60,189 nt of DNA from Brevundimonas diminuta 470-4 (GCA_000318405.1 KB291736.1:1-60189); one strand, 5' to 3'. Positions 23,183 through 34,194 are shown, counted from the first letter of the stretch. Numbers and translations are program-made. The notes: a model not told the origin generated them from the sequence alone.

Positions 23183-26100
23183 TTACTGAAAATCCCGCGT
23201 CTTCACCTTGATCGTATCGATGTGCAGGTCGGGTATGTAGATGTCGCGCGGTCGAACCGTTTTCGGCGGCTGACCGCGAGGGTCCGGGGTTGGCGAACCA
23301 TGGTGGAATTCGTCGCCGCGCCCATGCGTCAATGGAAAGGCCGTGTCGCGCTCGCCAACGCTGGCCAACTCGGCGGAGAGATCGGTCAGCCTCTGGGCGA
23401 CAAGATGGACCACTTCCCCCTCCCGCTGAACGCGCCCGCGCACCGCGATCATGCCGGCCGACAGAATGGTGCGGCGGTTCTGCTCGAAGACCTTGGGCCA
23501 GACCACGAGGTTGGCGATCCCGCTCTCATCTTCGAGCGTGATGAACATGACGCCCTTGGCACTGCCGGGACGTTGCCGCACCAGCACGATGCCGGCCGCC
23601 TCCAGCCATCGGCCGTCCTTTGCGTCCATCGCCTCCTGGCAGGAGACCACACGACGACGGCGCAGCTCCTGGCGCAGAAACGAGACCGGGTGGTCCCGCA
23701 GCGACAGGCTGACATGCCGATAGTCTTCGACGACTTCACCGCCCGCCGTCATCGGGCGCAGGATAACGGCCGGCTCGGCGACCTCAGGCACGATTTCCGC
23801 CTCGCGGGCCGACGCGCCAGCGAAGAGCGGAAGCGGCTCGTCGCGCAAAGCCTTGATCGCCCATAGCGCCTCACGGCGCGTAAGACCGAAGGGCGGGCGA
23901 AACCCGTCGGCTTCGGCGATCTGCGTGAGCGCCGTAACGGGCACGCCGGCACGGCGCCAGAGATCGTCCACTGAGCCGAAGGGCTGGTCCGCCCTGGCCG
24001 TGACGATCGACGCGCCGTGGGCGTTGGCGAGCCCCTTGACCATGCGCAGACCAAGGCGAACGGCGAACCGCTCATCGCTGCCGGTGGGCTCGAGCGTGCA
24101 GTCCCATCGGGAGGCGTTGGCGCAGACGGGGCGGATCTCGACGCCGTGATCGCGCGCGTCGCGGACGATCTGGGCCGGCGCGTAGAAGCCCATGGGCTGG
24201 CTGTTCAGCAGCGCGGCGCAGAAGATTTCCGGGTGCCAGCATTTGAGCCAGGCCGAGGCATAGGCGATCAGCGCAAAAGAGGCTGCGTGACTTTCCGGGA
24301 ATCCGTAACTGCCGAAGCCCTCAAGCTGCTTGAAGGTCTGCTCGGCAAACGCCTGCTCGTAGCCGTTGGCGACCATGCCGGCGATCAGCTTGTCACGGAA
24401 GCGCGAGACGCCGCCGGTGAACTTGAAGGTGGCCATCGACTTGCGGAGCATGTCGGCCTCGCCGGGGGTGAAGCCGGCGCATTCGATGGCGACACGCATC
24501 GCCTGTTCCTGAAAGAGCGGCACGCCGAGCGTCTTGCCGAGCACTTTCTCCAGCTCAGGCTTCGGATAGTGGACGGGCTCGAGGCCCTCCCGGCGGCGAA
24601 GATAGGGATGCACCATGTCGCCCTGGATCGGACCGGGCCTGACGATCGCGACCTGGACGACGAGGTCATAATAGGTGCGCGGCTTCAGGCGCGGCAGCAT
24701 CGACATTTGTGCGCGGCTCTCGATCTGGAAGGTGCCAAGCGTGTCCGCCTTGCGGATCATCGCGTAAGTGCGCGGGTCCTCGGCCGGGATGGAGGCAAGG
24801 TCGAGATGGACGCCCTTGTGCTCAGCCAGGAGGTCCAGCCCTTTCTTCATGCAGGTCAGCATCCCGAGCGCCAGGACGTCGACCTTCATGAACTTGAGGG
24901 CGTCGATATCGTCCTTGTCCCATTCGATGACCTGCCGGTCCTTCATCGCAGCCGGTTCGATCGGCACGAGGTCGTCGAGCCTGTCATGGGTCAGCACGAA
25001 ACCGCCAGGATGCTGGCTAAGATGGCGCGGCGCGCCTATGAGCTGCCGGGCGAGGTCGAGCGTCAGGCGAAGCCTGCGATCGGCTAGGTTGAGGTTCAGC
25101 TCCTCGACGTACTTCTGTTCAACGCCTTCCTCCGACCAGGCCCAGACCTGCGACGACAGGGTGCCGATCAAATCCTCGGGGAGGCCAAGCGCCTTACCGA
25201 CATCCCGCAGCGCGCCCTTGGTGCGATAGCGGATGACGGTCGAGCAGAGCGCGGCGTGGTCGCGGCCGTAGGTGTCGAACACCCACTGCATGACGATCTC
25301 GCGCCGCTCGTGTTCAAAATCGAGGTCAATGTCGGGCGGCTCGCGCCGCTCCTCGCTGACGAAGCGCTCGAAGAGAAGATCGTTCCGGCCGGGATCAATC
25401 GACGTGATGCCGAGGACGTAGCACACCGCAGAGTTGGCGGCTGATCCACGGCCTTGGCAAAGGATGTCCTTCGATCGCGCGAAGCGGACGATCGAATTCA
25501 CGGTCAGGAAGTACGGCGCGTAGTCGAGCTTCTCGATCAGCCGCAGCTCGTGTTGAAGCGCGGCGGTCACGCTGTCAGGCACGCCTTCCGGATAGCGCGC
25601 GGCGGCGCCTTCCCAGGTGAGCTTGGCCAGTGTCTCCTGCGGCGTAAGGGCAGGATCGTCGCGCTCCTCGGGATATTGATAGGCCAGCTCGTCGAGATTG
25701 AAACGGCAGCGGTCGGCGATCTGCAGGCCTCGGGTGAGCGCCTCGGGGTAGCGGCCGAAGAGACGGTGCATCTCCTCGGGCGGCTTGATGTAGCGGTCGG
25801 CATGACGCTCGCGGCGGTCGCCGATCGTGTCGATCGTGACGTTGTGCCGGATGCAGGTGACGACGTCCTGGAGGGTGCGGCGGGCCGGCTCGTGGAAGAG
25901 GACGTCGTTCGTTACCACGGTCGCGACCCGGATTTGGGCGGCGAGGTTGGAAAGCTCGTGAAGACGGAGCTGATCGTTGGGGCGGCGACGCAGCGTCAAA
26001 GCCAAGTAAGCCCGATCGCCGAACGCATCGCGCAAGCGGCGCAGCCGAAGGCCGCATTCCTCGTCCGCGAGCTCCGGCACGAGCACGGCGATCAAGCCTT

Positions 26101-26455
26101 CGCCGTAGGCGACGAGGTCCTGCCATTCGAGCACGCACTTCGCCTTTCCGCCGCGCCGCTTGCCGAGCGACAGCAGCCGGCAGAGACGGGAATAAGCGGG
26201 TCGGTCGGTTGGATAGACCAGCACCGACATGCCGTCGGTGAGGTCGAGACGGCAGCCGACAATTAGGCGAACCCCGGTTGTCTTCGCCGCTTCATGAGCC
26301 CGGACGATGCCGGCGAGCGAATTCCGGTCCACCACGGCCAGCGCTTCGATCCCGGCGAGCGCGGCTTGGGCGAACAGCTCCTCGCAAGATGAGGCCCCCC
26401 GGAGAAAGCTGAAATGCGAGGTGACCTGAAGTTCGACGTAGCGGGGCTCGCTCAT
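23183..26455 (-). CDS. dnaE2: Error-prone DNA polymerase DnaE2 (ImuC)
   Basis: A 1090-aa C-family polymerase starting at 26453..26455 ([20 protein letters not shown]). PHP domain at residues 1 to about 280 ([20 protein letters not shown]). Catalytic core near 330-420 with [20 protein letters not shown] and [16 protein letters not shown], which carries the catalytic aspartates. C-terminal helix-hairpin-helix and OB region ([20 protein letters not shown]). It performs translesion synthesis in SOS mutagenesis with ImuA and ImuB and lacks the beta-clamp tail of DnaE1. Its ATG overlaps the imuB stop by 4 nt. Confidence 0.95.
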   Translation of the reverse strand: MSEPRYVELQVTSHFSFLRGASSCEELFAQAALAGIEALAVVDRNSLAGIVRAHEAAKTTGVRLIVGCRLDLTDGMSVLVYPTDRPAYSRLCRLLSLGKRRGGKAKCVLEWQDLVAYGEGLIAVLVPELADEECGLRLRRLRDAFGDRAYLALTLRRRPNDQLRLHELSNLAAQIRVATVVTNDVLFHEPARRTLQDVVTCIRHNVTIDTIGDRRERHADRYIKPPEEMHRLFGRYPEALTRGLQIADRCRFNLDELAYQYPEERDDPALTPQETLAKLTWEGAAARYPEGVPDSVTAALQHELRLIEKLDYAPYFLTVNSIVRFARSKDILCQGRGSAANSAVCYVLGITSIDPGRNDLLFERFVSEERREPPDIDLDFEHERREIVMQWVFDTYGRDHAALCSTVIRYRTKGALRDVGKALGLPEDLIGTLSSQVWAWSEEGVEQKYVEELNLNLADRRLRLTLDLARQLIGAPRHLSQHPGGFVLTHDRLDDLVPIEPAAMKDRQVIEWDKDDIDALKFMKVDVLALGMLTCMKKGLDLLAEHKGVHLDLASIPAEDPRTYAMIRKADTLGTFQIESRAQMSMLPRLKPRTYYDLVVQVAIVRPGPIQGDMVHPYLRRREGLEPVHYPKPELEKVLGKTLGVPLFQEQAMRVAIECAGFTPGEADMLRKSMATFKFTGGVSRFRDKLIAGMVANGYEQAFAEQTFKQLEGFGSYGFPESHAASFALIAYASAWLKCWHPEIFCAALLNSQPMGFYAPAQIVRDARDHGVEIRPVCANASRWDCTLEPTGSDERFAVRLGLRMVKGLANAHGASIVTARADQPFGSVDDLWRRAGVPVTALTQIAEADGFRPPFGLTRREALWAIKALRDEPLPLFAGASAREAEIVPEVAEPAVILRPMTAGGEVVEDYRHVSLSLRDHPVSFLRQELRRRRVVSCQEAMDAKDGRWLEAAGIVLVRQRPGSAKGVMFITLEDESGIANLVVWPKVFEQNRRTILSAGMIAVRGRVQREGEVVHLVAQRLTDLSAELASVGERDTAFPLTHGRGDEFHHGSPTPDPRGQPPKTVRPRDIYIPDLHIDTIKVKTRDFQ

Positions 26456-27972
26456 CCGAAGACCCCGTGAATGAACCAGCGGTGCGAGCCTGTGGCGACA
26501 TCTTCGCCATCGCCGGCGCGGAACAGCCAGTAGCGTTCGCCGGCATCGTCCTCGACCCGGAAATAGTCGCGGACGGCAACCAGCTCGGCATCGCGCTTCC
26601 ACCATTCGCCGAACACGCGCTCCGGCCCGTCGCCACGCCGAAGGCGGCGGCGGATGCCGCGCCAGGTGAACGACACCGGCGGATGGTCGGGAAGCAACGC
26701 CACGGTCTCGACCGGCTCAGGGGCCGGCAGAAGCCGGGAGGGCCGCGGCCAATGGCCGGGCCAGCCCGCTCCCGTGTCGGCCGCCATCGCCGGGATACGA
26801 CAGACAGACCGCTCCGGAACATCGCTGGCGACCGGTGCAAGCCGATAGAGGGCACGCTCGCCCACGCGGTTCATCAAGGTATCAATGAGATCGGAGACGT
26901 CCGGGGTGCTCTCCTCGACCAGCGAGCTGACGATCTGCTTGCGCTCAAGCGGCTCAGCGACGCTTGCGGCGAGGGTCATCACCTCGATGCCGAAGCCGGG
27001 CGAGATGGTCTCGATCTTGTCGCACAGGAGGCGCGTCAGCCGCTTCGCATCGCGGACCGGCGTGGCCATGCCGACCCGCACGGCCTGGGCCCGGCTATCG
27101 ACGCGGTGGCAGATGAGATCGAGCCTGCGTGCGCCGAGGCCGCCTTCCTCCAGACGTTCGCAGAGCTGGGTGACAAGCTTGCCGATGTAACGGGCGATGG
27201 TCTCGGCCGCGCCGATCGGCTCGGCGAAGGCCCGGCGCACCTCGATGAGATCGGCCGGACGGACCGGCTCGATGAGTTCGGCCGCAATGCCCAAGGCCTG
27301 GTCCAAGCGTCGGCCGAGTTCGGGGCCGAAGCGAAGGGTGAGCGGCGCGCGCGGCTGCGCCAGAAGGTCGCCGACCGTTCGGAAGCCGAGCGTGCGAAGC
27401 GCCGCGATGGTGGGAGATGGAATGCGCAACGCCTCTAGCGGCAAACGCTCCAAGATGGGCGAGCCGTGGCCCTCGGGCGCGATGACAGCCGGCTGCGCTG
27501 AAAATCGGGCCAGCGCATGGGCTGCTCCCCAGGTGTCGGCTATCGCGACTCTCGCGGAGATCCCGGACATGGCGAGGCGCCCGATCAAGCCGTCCAGCAT
27601 GACAGTCTCCCCGCCGTGGAGATGATCCGCGCCTGTCGAGTCAATGATGAGGCCGTCGGGCGGATCGGGGGCGACGATTGGCGCATACCGGAGAAGCCAT
27701 ACCGCGAGACGCTCAAGCGCCTCGGCGTCGGCAGCGGGATCGGCATCCTGCACGAGGAGACCCGGCACCAGGACTTGCGCCTTAGTGACGGGCATGCCGG
27801 CGTGCAGGCCGGCGGCCTGGGCCGCAGCATTCGCCGCCAGCACCACCCGCCTGTTCCCGTCGCGGCCAATCAGGACGAGCGGCGCCTCAGCCGGAGGCGC
27901 CGCGTCGCCAGCCTTCCGCCGAAGCCGGTCCGTGGACCAGTTCGGCAGGAAGAGCGAGACGACCCGTGTCAT
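26452..27972 (-). CDS. imuB: ImuB, catalytically inactive Y-family polymerase
   Basis: A 506-aa protein starting at 27970..27972 ([20 protein letters not shown]). It has the Y-family fold but lacks the catalytic acidic residues: FLPNW replaces the usual DxDxFYA, and IIDSTGA replaces the SIDE motif. It serves as the clamp-binding hub of the mutasome, linking DnaE2 to beta. The HhH part ([20 protein letters not shown]) and a C-terminal [16 protein letters not shown] segment are typical. It overlaps imuA by 86 nt and dnaE2 by 4 nt. Confidence 0.93.
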   Translation of the reverse strand: MTRVVSLFLPNWSTDRLRRKAGDAAPPAEAPLVLIGRDGNRRVVLAANAAAQAAGLHAGMPVTKAQVLVPGLLVQDADPAADAEALERLAVWLLRYAPIVAPDPPDGLIIDSTGADHLHGGETVMLDGLIGRLAMSGISARVAIADTWGAAHALARFSAQPAVIAPEGHGSPILERLPLEALRIPSPTIAALRTLGFRTVGDLLAQPRAPLTLRFGPELGRRLDQALGIAAELIEPVRPADLIEVRRAFAEPIGAAETIARYIGKLVTQLCERLEEGGLGARRLDLICHRVDSRAQAVRVGMATPVRDAKRLTRLLCDKIETISPGFGIEVMTLAASVAEPLERKQIVSSLVEESTPDVSDLIDTLMNRVGERALYRLAPVASDVPERSVCRIPAMAADTGAGWPGHWPRPSRLLPAPEPVETVALLPDHPPVSFTWRGIRRRLRRGDGPERVFGEWWKRDAELVAVRDYFRVEDDAGERYWLFRAGDGEDVATGSHRWFIHGVFG

Positions 27973-28639
27973 CGCACGCCTCCAACTCGAAATCGGCACT
28001 TTCGCCCGCTCGCGCGCGGATGAGTTCAACCAGCCAGCGGGCGCGGCCTACGCCGGGAACAGGCAGCGGCGTCGAGGGCAGCGCGGACACACGCCAGCGC
28101 GTCATCGCCGCGGTCGGCTGGCCAAAATCCGTTGCCTCTGTCTGTCGCCGCCAGCGCCGCAGGGCGATCCCGAGCGAGCCCGTACCTTCGGCCGCCAGTT
28201 GCAGCCGCCGCGACGCTGTCATGGAAAGACGGGCGACCTCGCCGATCACGGCTCCGAGGCCGCCGTGGCGCAGTCCTTCCTCCATGCAGGCGAGCACAGT
28301 CTTATCGTCGCCGGCTTCGAGATAGATCACGCGGTCGCTTGCGAGGCCTGCTTGAGCGATGGCCGGAGCGAACAGGTCCGCGCGCGTGATGCACCAGAGG
28401 ATCTTGCCCTTGGTGCGGGCGGCGAGGCCCGCGCTGAACGAGGCGGCTGCCGCCCCGTCGACCGCGCCGTTACCGCCGCCGGCTATCTCATGCAGGGCGC
28501 CGAGCGCGAGACCACCGCCAGGGAGTCGTGAATCCACCTCGGTGATCCCGAAGGGGAGTACCGATTTGGCGCGCCGGCTTCGGCCTTGGATCTTCTCGAT
28601 CTGCGCGCGCAAGGACTCTATGGCGGGCTCTGGCCGCAA
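27887..28639 (-). CDS. imuA: ImuA, RecA-like mutagenesis protein
   Basis: A 250-aa RecA-related protein without a proper Walker A: LPFGITEVDSRLPGGGLALG, ALHEIAGGGNGAV, KILWCITRADLFAPAIAQAG, RVIYLEAGDDKTVLACMEEG and TASRRLQLAAEGTGSLGIAL are family blocks. The start is TTG at 28637..28639: no in-frame ATG exists upstream before a stop at 28673, and AGGAAG lies just before the TTG. ImuA controls access of ImuB/DnaE2 at lesions. A LexA box lies 37 nt upstream. Confidence 0.92.
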   Translation of the reverse strand: MRPEPAIESLRAQIEKIQGRSRRAKSVLPFGITEVDSRLPGGGLALGALHEIAGGGNGAVDGAAAASFSAGLAARTKGKILWCITRADLFAPAIAQAGLASDRVIYLEAGDDKTVLACMEEGLRHGGLGAVIGEVARLSMTASRRLQLAAEGTGSLGIALRRWRRQTEATDFGQPTAAMTRWRVSALPSTPLPVPGVGRARWLVELIRARAGESADFELEACDDTGRLALPAELVHGPASAEGWRRGASG

Positions 28640-28676
28640 GCTTCCTGTTGACCTCCGGGAGCAGGTTCTGCATCAT

Positions 28677-28691
28677 GTTCTCTATTTGTTC
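28677..28691. promoter_or_regulatory. SOS box (LexA operator) of imuA-imuB-dnaE2
   Basis: GTTC-N7-GTTC (GTTCTCTATTTGTTC) on the plus strand, GAAC-N7-GAAC in the sense direction. This is the direct-repeat LexA site of Alphaproteobacteria. It precedes the TTG start of imuA, so the whole cassette should be damage-inducible by host LexA. Confidence 0.85.
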
Positions 28692-28738
28692 TTACGTCCC
28701 GTCTTCCGAGTCAAGCGGCTTTCTGCCGTGGAGGGCGG

Positions 28739-29665
28739 CTACGACACCTTTTCGCGAAGCCATGACGATAGGCCCGCGTCGAGAATCATACGGGAGAGCT
28801 TCTGCGGTCCGAGAAGAACGACGCCGGCAGGAGCATCGTCTTCCGGGATATCTCCGGTGTGCCAGACAAAAAACATACGGTCGTATGCGTCAGCTTGGCT
28901 GAGCCGCGCCGCGTAATCACGCAGCCCGCTCGGGGAAGCTTGAGATTTGACTTGAACGAACGCTCGCTCTGCGGTGCTCGGGAGGATGAGTTCGAGGTCC
29001 ACGGTCTTCTGCGTGCGACCGACTTGGCTCAAGCGTCGCCAACCGCTGGTCGAGAAGACAAGATCGACAAGAAGCTCGAAGTCCTGCCATGTGAGCAGAC
29101 GCATGAGGCCAACGATCGCAGCTAGCAGCACCCGCTCGGCTTCCTCGGCAGCCGCTACCTCAGGAGCAAGCTCGTCGTTCAGTCTGCGCAATACATAGTC
29201 GCTGGCGCGAACATCGCAGATAGTCCCTCGAAACATCTGGACCTTGAGCAGTCTACCTGAGAGCCGATCTGCTGAAAGGACGGTGCCGCCGGCGCTGGTG
29301 CTGTGCCATCCGTCTAGTGTGGTGCGGCGATGGCTACGGTCTTCCAATAACTCGACCTCGCCGCCGGGACGGCACCAATAAAGCAAGCCTCCAACGAAGG
29401 TGATGAAGATCGACCGGTCGTCGGCTTCATAGAAAGCCCGAATTTGATTGACGTCACGAGTGGCGGCGCCAGCGTCACCACGAATAGCTTTCATCGCTTC
29501 CCATACACCCTGCCATTCACCTTTGGAGCAGAGTTCGTGAGGCGCTTCCCGATAGCCAAACCGTATGACGCTGTCGCGCAGACTTTCGGCCTCCCAGTCT
29601 CCGCCTCGCCCGAGCTTGATGTAGTAGATTTTCGAGGCTGTGATCGGATGGGATTTGGCCGCCAT
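28739..29665 (-). CDS. Mrr-like restriction endonuclease, accessory to the RM locus
   Basis: A 308-aa protein starting at 29663..29665 (MAAKSHPITASKIYYIKLGR). The N-terminal half (to about 150) is a beta-rich domain of unknown type, possibly a DNA-recognition module (IYYIKLGRGGDWEAESLRDS). The C-terminal part (about 180-290) matches the Mrr/PD-(D/E)XK fold: LTWQDFELLVDLVFSTSGWR, VDLELILPSTAE, FVQVKSQA, with catalytic D, E and QxK. It lies 84 nt downstream of the Res-like gene in the same direction, so it is probably a third cistron of that locus. Confidence 0.78.
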   Translation of the reverse strand: MAAKSHPITASKIYYIKLGRGGDWEAESLRDSVIRFGYREAPHELCSKGEWQGVWEAMKAIRGDAGAATRDVNQIRAFYEADDRSIFITFVGGLLYWCRPGGEVELLEDRSHRRTTLDGWHSTSAGGTVLSADRLSGRLLKVQMFRGTICDVRASDYVLRRLNDELAPEVAAAEEAERVLLAAIVGLMRLLTWQDFELLVDLVFSTSGWRRLSQVGRTQKTVDLELILPSTAERAFVQVKSQASPSGLRDYAARLSQADAYDRMFFVWHTGDIPEDDAPAGVVLLGPQKLSRMILDAGLSSWLREKVS

Positions 29666-29749
29666 CAGGTTAGGACCCGTTGACAAGACGTCTACGCGGG
29701 GATGCGCAGCGCCCCGGATGGAAGCAAGAGACAATGTCCTGCTGCGGCT

Positions 29750-32086
29750 TCAAAAGGTGAGTGCCTTCTTGACCGCGGCACGCTCGTCTTCCGCATGTTG
29801 AGCGTGCAGCTTGCCAGCTTTCCAGCTCCACACCGTAAAGCCTATCCCGCTCAGCTTGGTGATTTGGCCGGAAGGAGACACTTGGGCTTCTCCTTCCGAC
29901 ACTAGGCGAAGTACGACTTTGGCTGGTTCGCCCAAAGTGTCTATTTCAAACAGCTTGCCTAGCGTCGCATCCGTGAGGAGGTGATCGCCCTTCGTGTCAA
30001 TGGCGACCACGGTTTTGTCGACCCACACCAAGAAGTCGGGCCAGTACGTTGAGGCCGACGCGAGATCTAACAGTGGCAAATAAAAGCCGCTGTTACGCGG
30101 ATTGCGTGCCCACACTCGCTGCGACTTATCAAGCGCGCGCGCGAAGCGAAGTTCGAGGGGATTTAAGCCAGAATAGCGGCGATGCAGGGATTTGGAGAAT
30201 TCTACGGCATCTGCTTCGTCAACAAGGACTGGTCCCACCGAGTACGGGGCGTCAAAGTCATTCTGAAAAATGCGTGAGTTCGATATGTAGCAATCGACAA
30301 CATCTCTCGCGATTGACCGAATATGGTCGGCTGCCGGGCTTGTGAGCTCGACAAGAGCGTCGAACTTTGGAAGCTCGATATCGACGAGATTGATCGGTCC
30401 ACCGGCTCTCCTAAGGGCACCGGAATAAAGGCGCTGAAGCTCGCGCCGAAAAATCGCACGCGCCGTCACGCGATTGCTGTGTTCGACTTCGACCCAGTCA
30501 TAGGTGGCTTCATTGCCGGTCCCGATCTCTTGCAGAACCAGCATGCGACTACCTTGGCCGATGGTGTTCTCACCACCAGATGAAAAGTTCATCATTTTCG
30601 AGATAATCGCCGCGATAGGATCCTTTGCATTTGCCGACAGAATGCCAACAGTCGGCACTGTGCGCGGCGGCTCCGGCATGAGCTTTTCAAGGATGCGACC
30701 TCGCCCATCCTTCTTTATGCTTAGGCTGATGGCGGGATGCTCATTGAGCAGTTGCGTTCGAACATCATCCAATATCTCGTCAAAAACGCCCCGCTCATCG
30801 GAGCGAATGTAGAAATGCGCGGTATTGAGAATGGGGTTCTGATAGTGCTCGGCTCCGGGTTGGCGCAGGACGCGACCGATCACCTGAGTGATCTGCCGTG
30901 CTGAGGCCATCTCCTTGTCAATATAAGCGAAGCCGCATGTGGGATCATCCCAACCTTCTTGCAGGCCGAGGTTGAAGATGACGTGCTCGAAGTTGCCTTC
31001 TAGGAAGGTGGTATAGTCGTTGTCTCCGCCAGAAAGCAGACGAAGTGACGGCGGCGGTGGAAAGCCTGGCCCAAACTTCAGTTGGCTGTAGATAACGATC
31101 TTAGACGGATCAATCCCGGCATTTTCTACGAGGTGGCGCCAAATAAGGATCGGTCGAGCCTGACGATCTGCGAAGGGGCGCTTGACGTCCTCGCTTATAG
31201 GGACGCCGTCGACCGTATTTGTGCTGCAGACGTAGATTGCCTTCGGCCTGAAGGGGACGGGAAGGGAGGCGGACGCCTCTTGAGCATCTCCCATGTCAGC
31301 CAGCATTGCGTCGATAGCCGTTTCCATCGGAGTGACGTAACCGCCAATCGCGATGCGCTCCTTAACCAACCCGGCATCAACAACGGCGCGGCTTGAAACG
31401 GCGGTAGTAAAGCGCTGCTCATTCCAGCCGCGATCATTGCGAAGGCGGGCAATCGTATTTTCAAGCTGGCCAGGTAGCGCCATAGTCGCGCTTGCTGAGA
31501 TCAGCGCGTCCGGCGAAAGCTCGAGGAGCCGTCTAGTTTGGAGATCCGAGAGGTTGTGACCTTCGTCGTAGACTACAATTAGCGGACGGCGCAGCCCGCC
31601 GTGTGTCCGTCGCTTCGCTATGAGGGACCAGAGCGATTCAGAGGCCAAGTCGAGTTGTGCCTGGTAAACGCGCCGGTCTCCTCCCTGACTGTCTTCAACC
31701 GCAAATTTGCCGACCGTCGCCACCAACAGAAGCGGCACTGAGTCATCTTCGAGGTCGCTCGGAGCCACCTGTAGAAGCGGCTTCACGTTGAACCCCGGCA
31801 GATTGTCAGCGTACTTCCCCGAGGAAAGGTTTGCGTACGCCTGTGAAACGACGATCCGGCCTTTAGATATCCAGAGAACGACGGGCTGGATCGGAAGCCG
31901 ATCGCGAATCTGCGCGATGGCCTCAGCCAAGATCAGGGTCTTTCCGCTACCGGTGATCGACACCAACGTCTGAAGGAATGGAACCGTCGTTTGACGATCT
32001 ACCATCAAAGGATTTGCGGCGTACTCGGCAAACCGTTCGGCTATCTGGCTAGACGCCTCTTGCTGAAAACTGAAGGCGTCCATCAC
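29750..32086 (-). CDS. Type III restriction enzyme Res-like helicase/nuclease
   Basis: A 778-aa superfamily 2 helicase. Walker A ITGSGKT at about residue 45, motif II YDEGHN at about 175 (DEGH instead of DEAH), motif III SASAT, and QVIGRVLRQPG as motif VI. The C terminus near 690 has PDFLVWVDKTVVAIDTKGDH, a PD-(D/E)XK nuclease core. It is shorter than classical EcoP1I Res (about 970 aa). Its start overlaps the Mod stop by 4 nt. With Mod it would translocate along and cut DNA at unmodified sites. Confidence 0.88.
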   Translation of the reverse strand: MMDAFSFQQEASSQIAERFAEYAANPLMVDRQTTVPFLQTLVSITGSGKTLILAEAIAQIRDRLPIQPVVLWISKGRIVVSQAYANLSSGKYADNLPGFNVKPLLQVAPSDLEDDSVPLLLVATVGKFAVEDSQGGDRRVYQAQLDLASESLWSLIAKRRTHGGLRRPLIVVYDEGHNLSDLQTRRLLELSPDALISASATMALPGQLENTIARLRNDRGWNEQRFTTAVSSRAVVDAGLVKERIAIGGYVTPMETAIDAMLADMGDAQEASASLPVPFRPKAIYVCSTNTVDGVPISEDVKRPFADRQARPILIWRHLVENAGIDPSKIVIYSQLKFGPGFPPPPSLRLLSGGDNDYTTFLEGNFEHVIFNLGLQEGWDDPTCGFAYIDKEMASARQITQVIGRVLRQPGAEHYQNPILNTAHFYIRSDERGVFDEILDDVRTQLLNEHPAISLSIKKDGRGRILEKLMPEPPRTVPTVGILSANAKDPIAAIISKMMNFSSGGENTIGQGSRMLVLQEIGTGNEATYDWVEVEHSNRVTARAIFRRELQRLYSGALRRAGGPINLVDIELPKFDALVELTSPAADHIRSIARDVVDCYISNSRIFQNDFDAPYSVGPVLVDEADAVEFSKSLHRRYSGLNPLELRFARALDKSQRVWARNPRNSGFYLPLLDLASASTYWPDFLVWVDKTVVAIDTKGDHLLTDATLGKLFEIDTLGEPAKVVLRLVSEGEAQVSPSGQITKLSGIGFTVWSWKAGKLHAQHAEDERAAVKKALTF

Positions 32087-34083
32087 ATTTCCTGCTCAGA
32101 CGAGTTGTACTCATCATTCTCATCCAAACCGAGGTGCGCGAGGATGCGGTCCGGTATCTTCCAGAAGCGCACGTTAGGTGACTGAAATGTCTCGTACCTT
32201 GCATAAACGTGGTACGGAGGCTTCACACCCGCTCGCTTCCCCTCCGTCACGACGGTCTTGTAGGTATTGAGGTCGAGAGAGCCGACCGGACCCCCGTTGT
32301 CCCAAATCAAAAAATAGCCCTCACCCGCATCGTCGGTCCCGATGAGGTACTGGTAGCCCGCACCATCAAAGAAGCTCAAGCTCGGAGCGCTTCTGCGCTG
32401 CGTTTCCCAGTGGGACGTAAGCACAATGTCGATCAACTCGCTTCGCTGCATCGATAGAACCGTACGCGCGTCGATCGTCTTCGTTAGCAGCCTATATTCG
32501 AAGCCGCCGCCGAGCGGTTCTGCTCGGCTTCCATCTGGCCGTTCGCCGGTTATGGCATTGTGCAAGCGCTTCCATGTAAGAGTGCGAGCGTACTTATCGC
32601 CGTTTTCGGGGGCACCTTGCTCAATCAAGATGAACCGTCGGTCCGCTTCCTGCTCCTGGTTGAGCTCTAGCACTGCATGTGCCGTCGAACCGGAGCCGGC
32701 GTACGGGTCCATTACGAGACCGGCGGGCGGACACCAGATCTGAATGATCTTCTTTAGCAAGCGCAGTGGCTTGACTGTATCGAAGCCGTGATCCTTCCCA
32801 ACCACAGCGTCGAGTTCACGTTTTGCCAGGTCTGTATGGCCGGACTCGCCGTGGGCCCAAGCCACTGACCCGATCTCGAAGGGGTCATCGTACTGCTCTT
32901 CGTCCCAGAAGGTCGTGGGGACTTTGCCCTCCTTGATCCGATGAAGATGATTCTTTAGCCGAGGCCGGCCGTATCCGGGCCGGCGAGCCTTATCGTCGCG
33001 GAAGTATAGCTGGGGCCAATTCCCCGCTTCTCGGCGCCGTTGGGCTTGAATCGCCGCCTTCTTAACGACTGGGTCCTTGGCGGGGTCATAGTTTTCAAGC
33101 CGCGTCCCCGCACCCTTCAGGACGAGTGCCTTTCCTCGGCCATCCCCGAGGTCTTTTTCGACGTATTCGCTACCCCACTCAGCAAGCAGCTTACGCGCCT
33201 CCGCCTTTGTGAAGTTGACCCAATGTGCGCGTGCCTCGGGCAATTGCCCATCGAATCTGTATTCGCCGTTGGGATAGTGAAGATATCCGGTGACCGGAGA
33301 CTGAATTGCGTAGGCGGTCTTGTCACGATGCTGCCGCGCCGTCGGATCGCTGGGAATCCAATCGCCGTCAGGGTCATCGTCCAGATTGCGGACCACCCCA
33401 CGATCCAAGTCGATGCGGCCAGTTTTTGCCCGTGTGCGATCTTTGGCATAAACGAGGACGTACTCGGTAGTCTTCGAGATCGTCTTAGCGTCGTTCTTGG
33501 GAGAGTACGCCTTCTGCCAATTAATAATTCCGAGCCTATTCTCCTCACCAAACACTTCATCCAGCATCATTCCGAGATGATATAGCTCGTTGTCGTCTAT
33601 GCAGATCGCAAGAACGCCCGATGGCTTCAGCATCGCCTTCATCACCTGAAGGCGAGGCATCATTGCCTTGATCCACTTGGTATGGCGCGACCCATCTTCG
33701 CGGCCAACAAGCGTACCGAGTTCAGGATCGTTAGGATCACTATCCCAGCGATCATTGTACCGGAAATATTGTCCGGTATTATAGGGTGGGTCCGTGAGAA
33801 TAAGGTCGACCTCGCCGCGATACTTATACAATGTCACCATTGCTTGAAGGTTTTCGCCTTCAATCAAAAGGTTTTTCGCTTGGTCGATCGCAGGCCCGAC
33901 ATGCAACCGCGGCTCGCGCCGCGTGACTCGAGGACGCACTCGGCGGTAAATTTCCAGAGCTGTGCGCTTTCCATGGAAGCTCAACGCGACGCCATGTGAA
34001 AGGAGTCCGCGCACGATTCTTTCAAGGTCATCTCTGTCCAGCTTGGCTAGTTCGCTGCCAAGAGCGTCATTCTCAATGTCCAC
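32083..34083 (-). CDS. Type III restriction-modification Mod-like adenine methyltransferase
   Basis: A 666-aa beta-class N6-adenine methyltransferase. The catalytic motif LILTDPPYNTGQYFRYND is at about residue 97, and the AdoMet-binding motif PAGLVMDPYAGSGSTAHAV at about 461. That order, with a long target-recognition part between them, is that of type III Mod and related subunits. The N terminus (ERIVRGLLSHGVALSFHGKR) is typical of the family. It methylates one strand of an asymmetric site and gives specificity to the Res partner. GC content is visibly lower here than in the backbone, suggesting separate acquisition. Confidence 0.92.
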   Translation of the reverse strand: MDIENDALGSELAKLDRDDLERIVRGLLSHGVALSFHGKRTALEIYRRVRPRVTRREPRLHVGPAIDQAKNLLIEGENLQAMVTLYKYRGEVDLILTDPPYNTGQYFRYNDRWDSDPNDPELGTLVGREDGSRHTKWIKAMMPRLQVMKAMLKPSGVLAICIDDNELYHLGMMLDEVFGEENRLGIINWQKAYSPKNDAKTISKTTEYVLVYAKDRTRAKTGRIDLDRGVVRNLDDDPDGDWIPSDPTARQHRDKTAYAIQSPVTGYLHYPNGEYRFDGQLPEARAHWVNFTKAEARKLLAEWGSEYVEKDLGDGRGKALVLKGAGTRLENYDPAKDPVVKKAAIQAQRRREAGNWPQLYFRDDKARRPGYGRPRLKNHLHRIKEGKVPTTFWDEEQYDDPFEIGSVAWAHGESGHTDLAKRELDAVVGKDHGFDTVKPLRLLKKIIQIWCPPAGLVMDPYAGSGSTAHAVLELNQEQEADRRFILIEQGAPENGDKYARTLTWKRLHNAITGERPDGSRAEPLGGGFEYRLLTKTIDARTVLSMQRSELIDIVLTSHWETQRRSAPSLSFFDGAGYQYLIGTDDAGEGYFLIWDNGGPVGSLDLNTYKTVVTEGKRAGVKPPYHVYARYETFQSPNVRFWKIPDRILAHLGLDENDEYNSSEQEM

Positions 34084-34194
34084 CCATCACTCCAATCACG
34101 CATCGAGACACCACCCGACGCCAGCTGTGTTCTTATTTCGTTCTCGACTATCCGGCGACGTTTGATCCGGTTTAGCGCCTGGTCGGAGGCAGCG

